The notes under the pieces: model-generated
What the model was told of the DNA's origin: nothing
Databases searched by the model: none
Seen by the model: only the letters and a program-made list of their open reading frames with translations
Translations under genes and position numbers: made by a program
Shown: positions 63,587 to 64,000 of the stretch, piece after piece
Position numbering within the stretch: the stretch's first letter is position 1
Layout of the letters: each line of letters opens with the position of its first letter
DNA from: an uncultured Bacteroidia bacterium
Lineage (GTDB): Bacteria; Bacteroidota; Bacteroidia; Bacteroidales; Prolixibacteraceae
Direction: 5' to 3'
NCBI GenBank assembly: GCA_903897145.1
Contig: CAIUAN010000038.1
Coordinates: 62,001 to 126,000 of the forward strand
Length of the DNA: 64,000 bases

Positions 63587-64000
63587 TTGAAAAATTACGG
63601 TTTAGCCATTTGTCTTGGATTACTTCTAAACATGGCTGCACAATCTTTAATTGGGCAAACTACCGTAATTGAACGAAAATCTAATACCTCAACGACTTGT
63701 TCGATCCCTTTAGCAGGCAATTGTTGGGTAGAACAAACTTCAGTTGACACAACAGAATTTATAGCTAGTTCAGGACTTAGTGGCTGGAAAAATCCAGCCA
63801 CTAAACTAAATATCTACTTCAGTTGTCCGAAGGGTGCTAACCTTGAAGTCGCACTTCGCATAAAGGTCCCATTTGGCAAATCATCCCTTAAATATTTGCT
63901 AAATGGAACTAGCAAAAACATCACAATTAGTAATCCAGACTTTACAATTTTAGCGCTGGGAAGTTTTACATTTAAGGATGGTGGCTATCAAAAGTTAACA
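63587..64000 (+). CDS. Secreted DUF5077-like protein, 3'-truncated
   Basis: A frame open from TTG 63587 to the window end, 138 codons. It starts with a hydrophobic leader (LKNYGLAICLGLLLNMAAQS) and continues CSIPLAGNCWVEQTS, SGLSGWKNPATKLNIYFSC and LGSFTFKDGGYQKL, which resemble the DUF5077 beta-sandwich that usually precedes DUF3472, a carbohydrate-related pair. The start is a TTG, so it could instead be the ATG at 63632, which would cut the leader. The gene continues past the window. Confidence 0.65.
   Translation, partial: MKNYGLAICLGLLLNMAAQSLIGQTTVIERKSNTSTTCSIPLAGNCWVEQTSVDTTEFIASSGLSGWKNPATKLNIYFSCPKGANLEVALRIKVPFGKSSLKYLLNGTSKNITISNPDFTILALGSFTFKDGGYQKLT

Noticed and set aside
1-64000. 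tRNA or rRNA genes and insertion sequences
   Set aside because: I scanned the intergenic gaps and found no cloverleaf-like sequence, no rRNA segment and no transposase or terminal repeats; a covariance-model search would be decisive.

Overview
The window looks like chromosomal DNA of a free-living or gut-type Bacteroidota, most likely class Bacteroidia; the order cannot be fixed from sequence alone. The evidence is low GC, Bacteroidota-type promoters (TTTG, about 21 bp, then TAnnTTTG, cleanest at 20875-20907), and family markers such as DUF4270, DUF2961/GH172, GH106, a Bacteroidota-type YeeE/YedE protein and secreted Gfo/Idh/MocA proteins with Tat-like leaders. I saw no rRNA, tRNA, transposase, phage gene or CRISPR array. 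Codon use and gene density look uniform, so nothing marks a recent mobile island.

Layout. 1-9.9 kb is mostly housekeeping: a 5'-truncated C1 aminopeptidase, ribosomal protein L19, a YitT membrane protein, a patatin/Omp85 protein, a hexose-6-phosphate mutarotase, a GH20 hexosaminidase, and a PIF1-like helicase carrying an HRDC domain. 9.9-14 kb holds the rhamnose operon rhaT-rhaM-rhaA and a GH172 (DUF2961) enzyme. 14-16.3 kb is a small sulfur/stress module: methyltransferase, Crp/Fnr regulator, rhodanese and OsmC, with an FNR-type palindrome in front of the rhodanese. 16.3-21.6 kb has envelope proteins (OMP, DUF4270 lipoprotein, Kelch lipoprotein) and an orphan LytTR regulator. 21.6-26.8 kb is a probable SOS mutagenesis cassette: a short DnaE-like polymerase and a Y-family polymerase, divergent from a LexA-like XRE-S24 repressor. 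26.8-30.1 kb has msrA, an unknown helical protein and prfC.

30.3-53.3 kb is a 23-kb glycan island rich in predicted alpha-L-rhamnosidases: one GH106, one GH106-like lipoprotein and two GH78. It also has a GH99-like/WbsX protein, a GH43-like protein, an unassigned 884-aa GH-like protein, an AraA/FucI-like isomerase, a secreted xylose-isomerase-like TIM barrel and two Tat-leader Gfo/Idh/MocA oxidoreductases. It is interrupted only by truA. It has no SusC/SusD pair and no dedicated regulator. 53.8-64 kb holds an acyl-CoA dehydrogenase, a YeeE/YedE thiosulfate-type transporter, an AEC transporter, rhamnulokinase (rhaB), a small OMP, an M50 peptidase, folC, PIN-PhoH, ppnP and a 3'-truncated DUF5077-like secreted protein.

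How it works together (inference). Rhamnosidases outside the cytoplasm release L-rhamnose, RhaT imports it with protons, RhaM and RhaA convert it to L-rhamnulose and RhaB phosphorylates it. Rhamnulose-1-phosphate aldolase and a SusCD-type importer are not in the window. The secreted oxidoreductases and TIM-barrel protein suggest that an oxidative (3-keto type) route for glycoside cleavage may run beside hydrolysis. That is the most interesting open possibility here.
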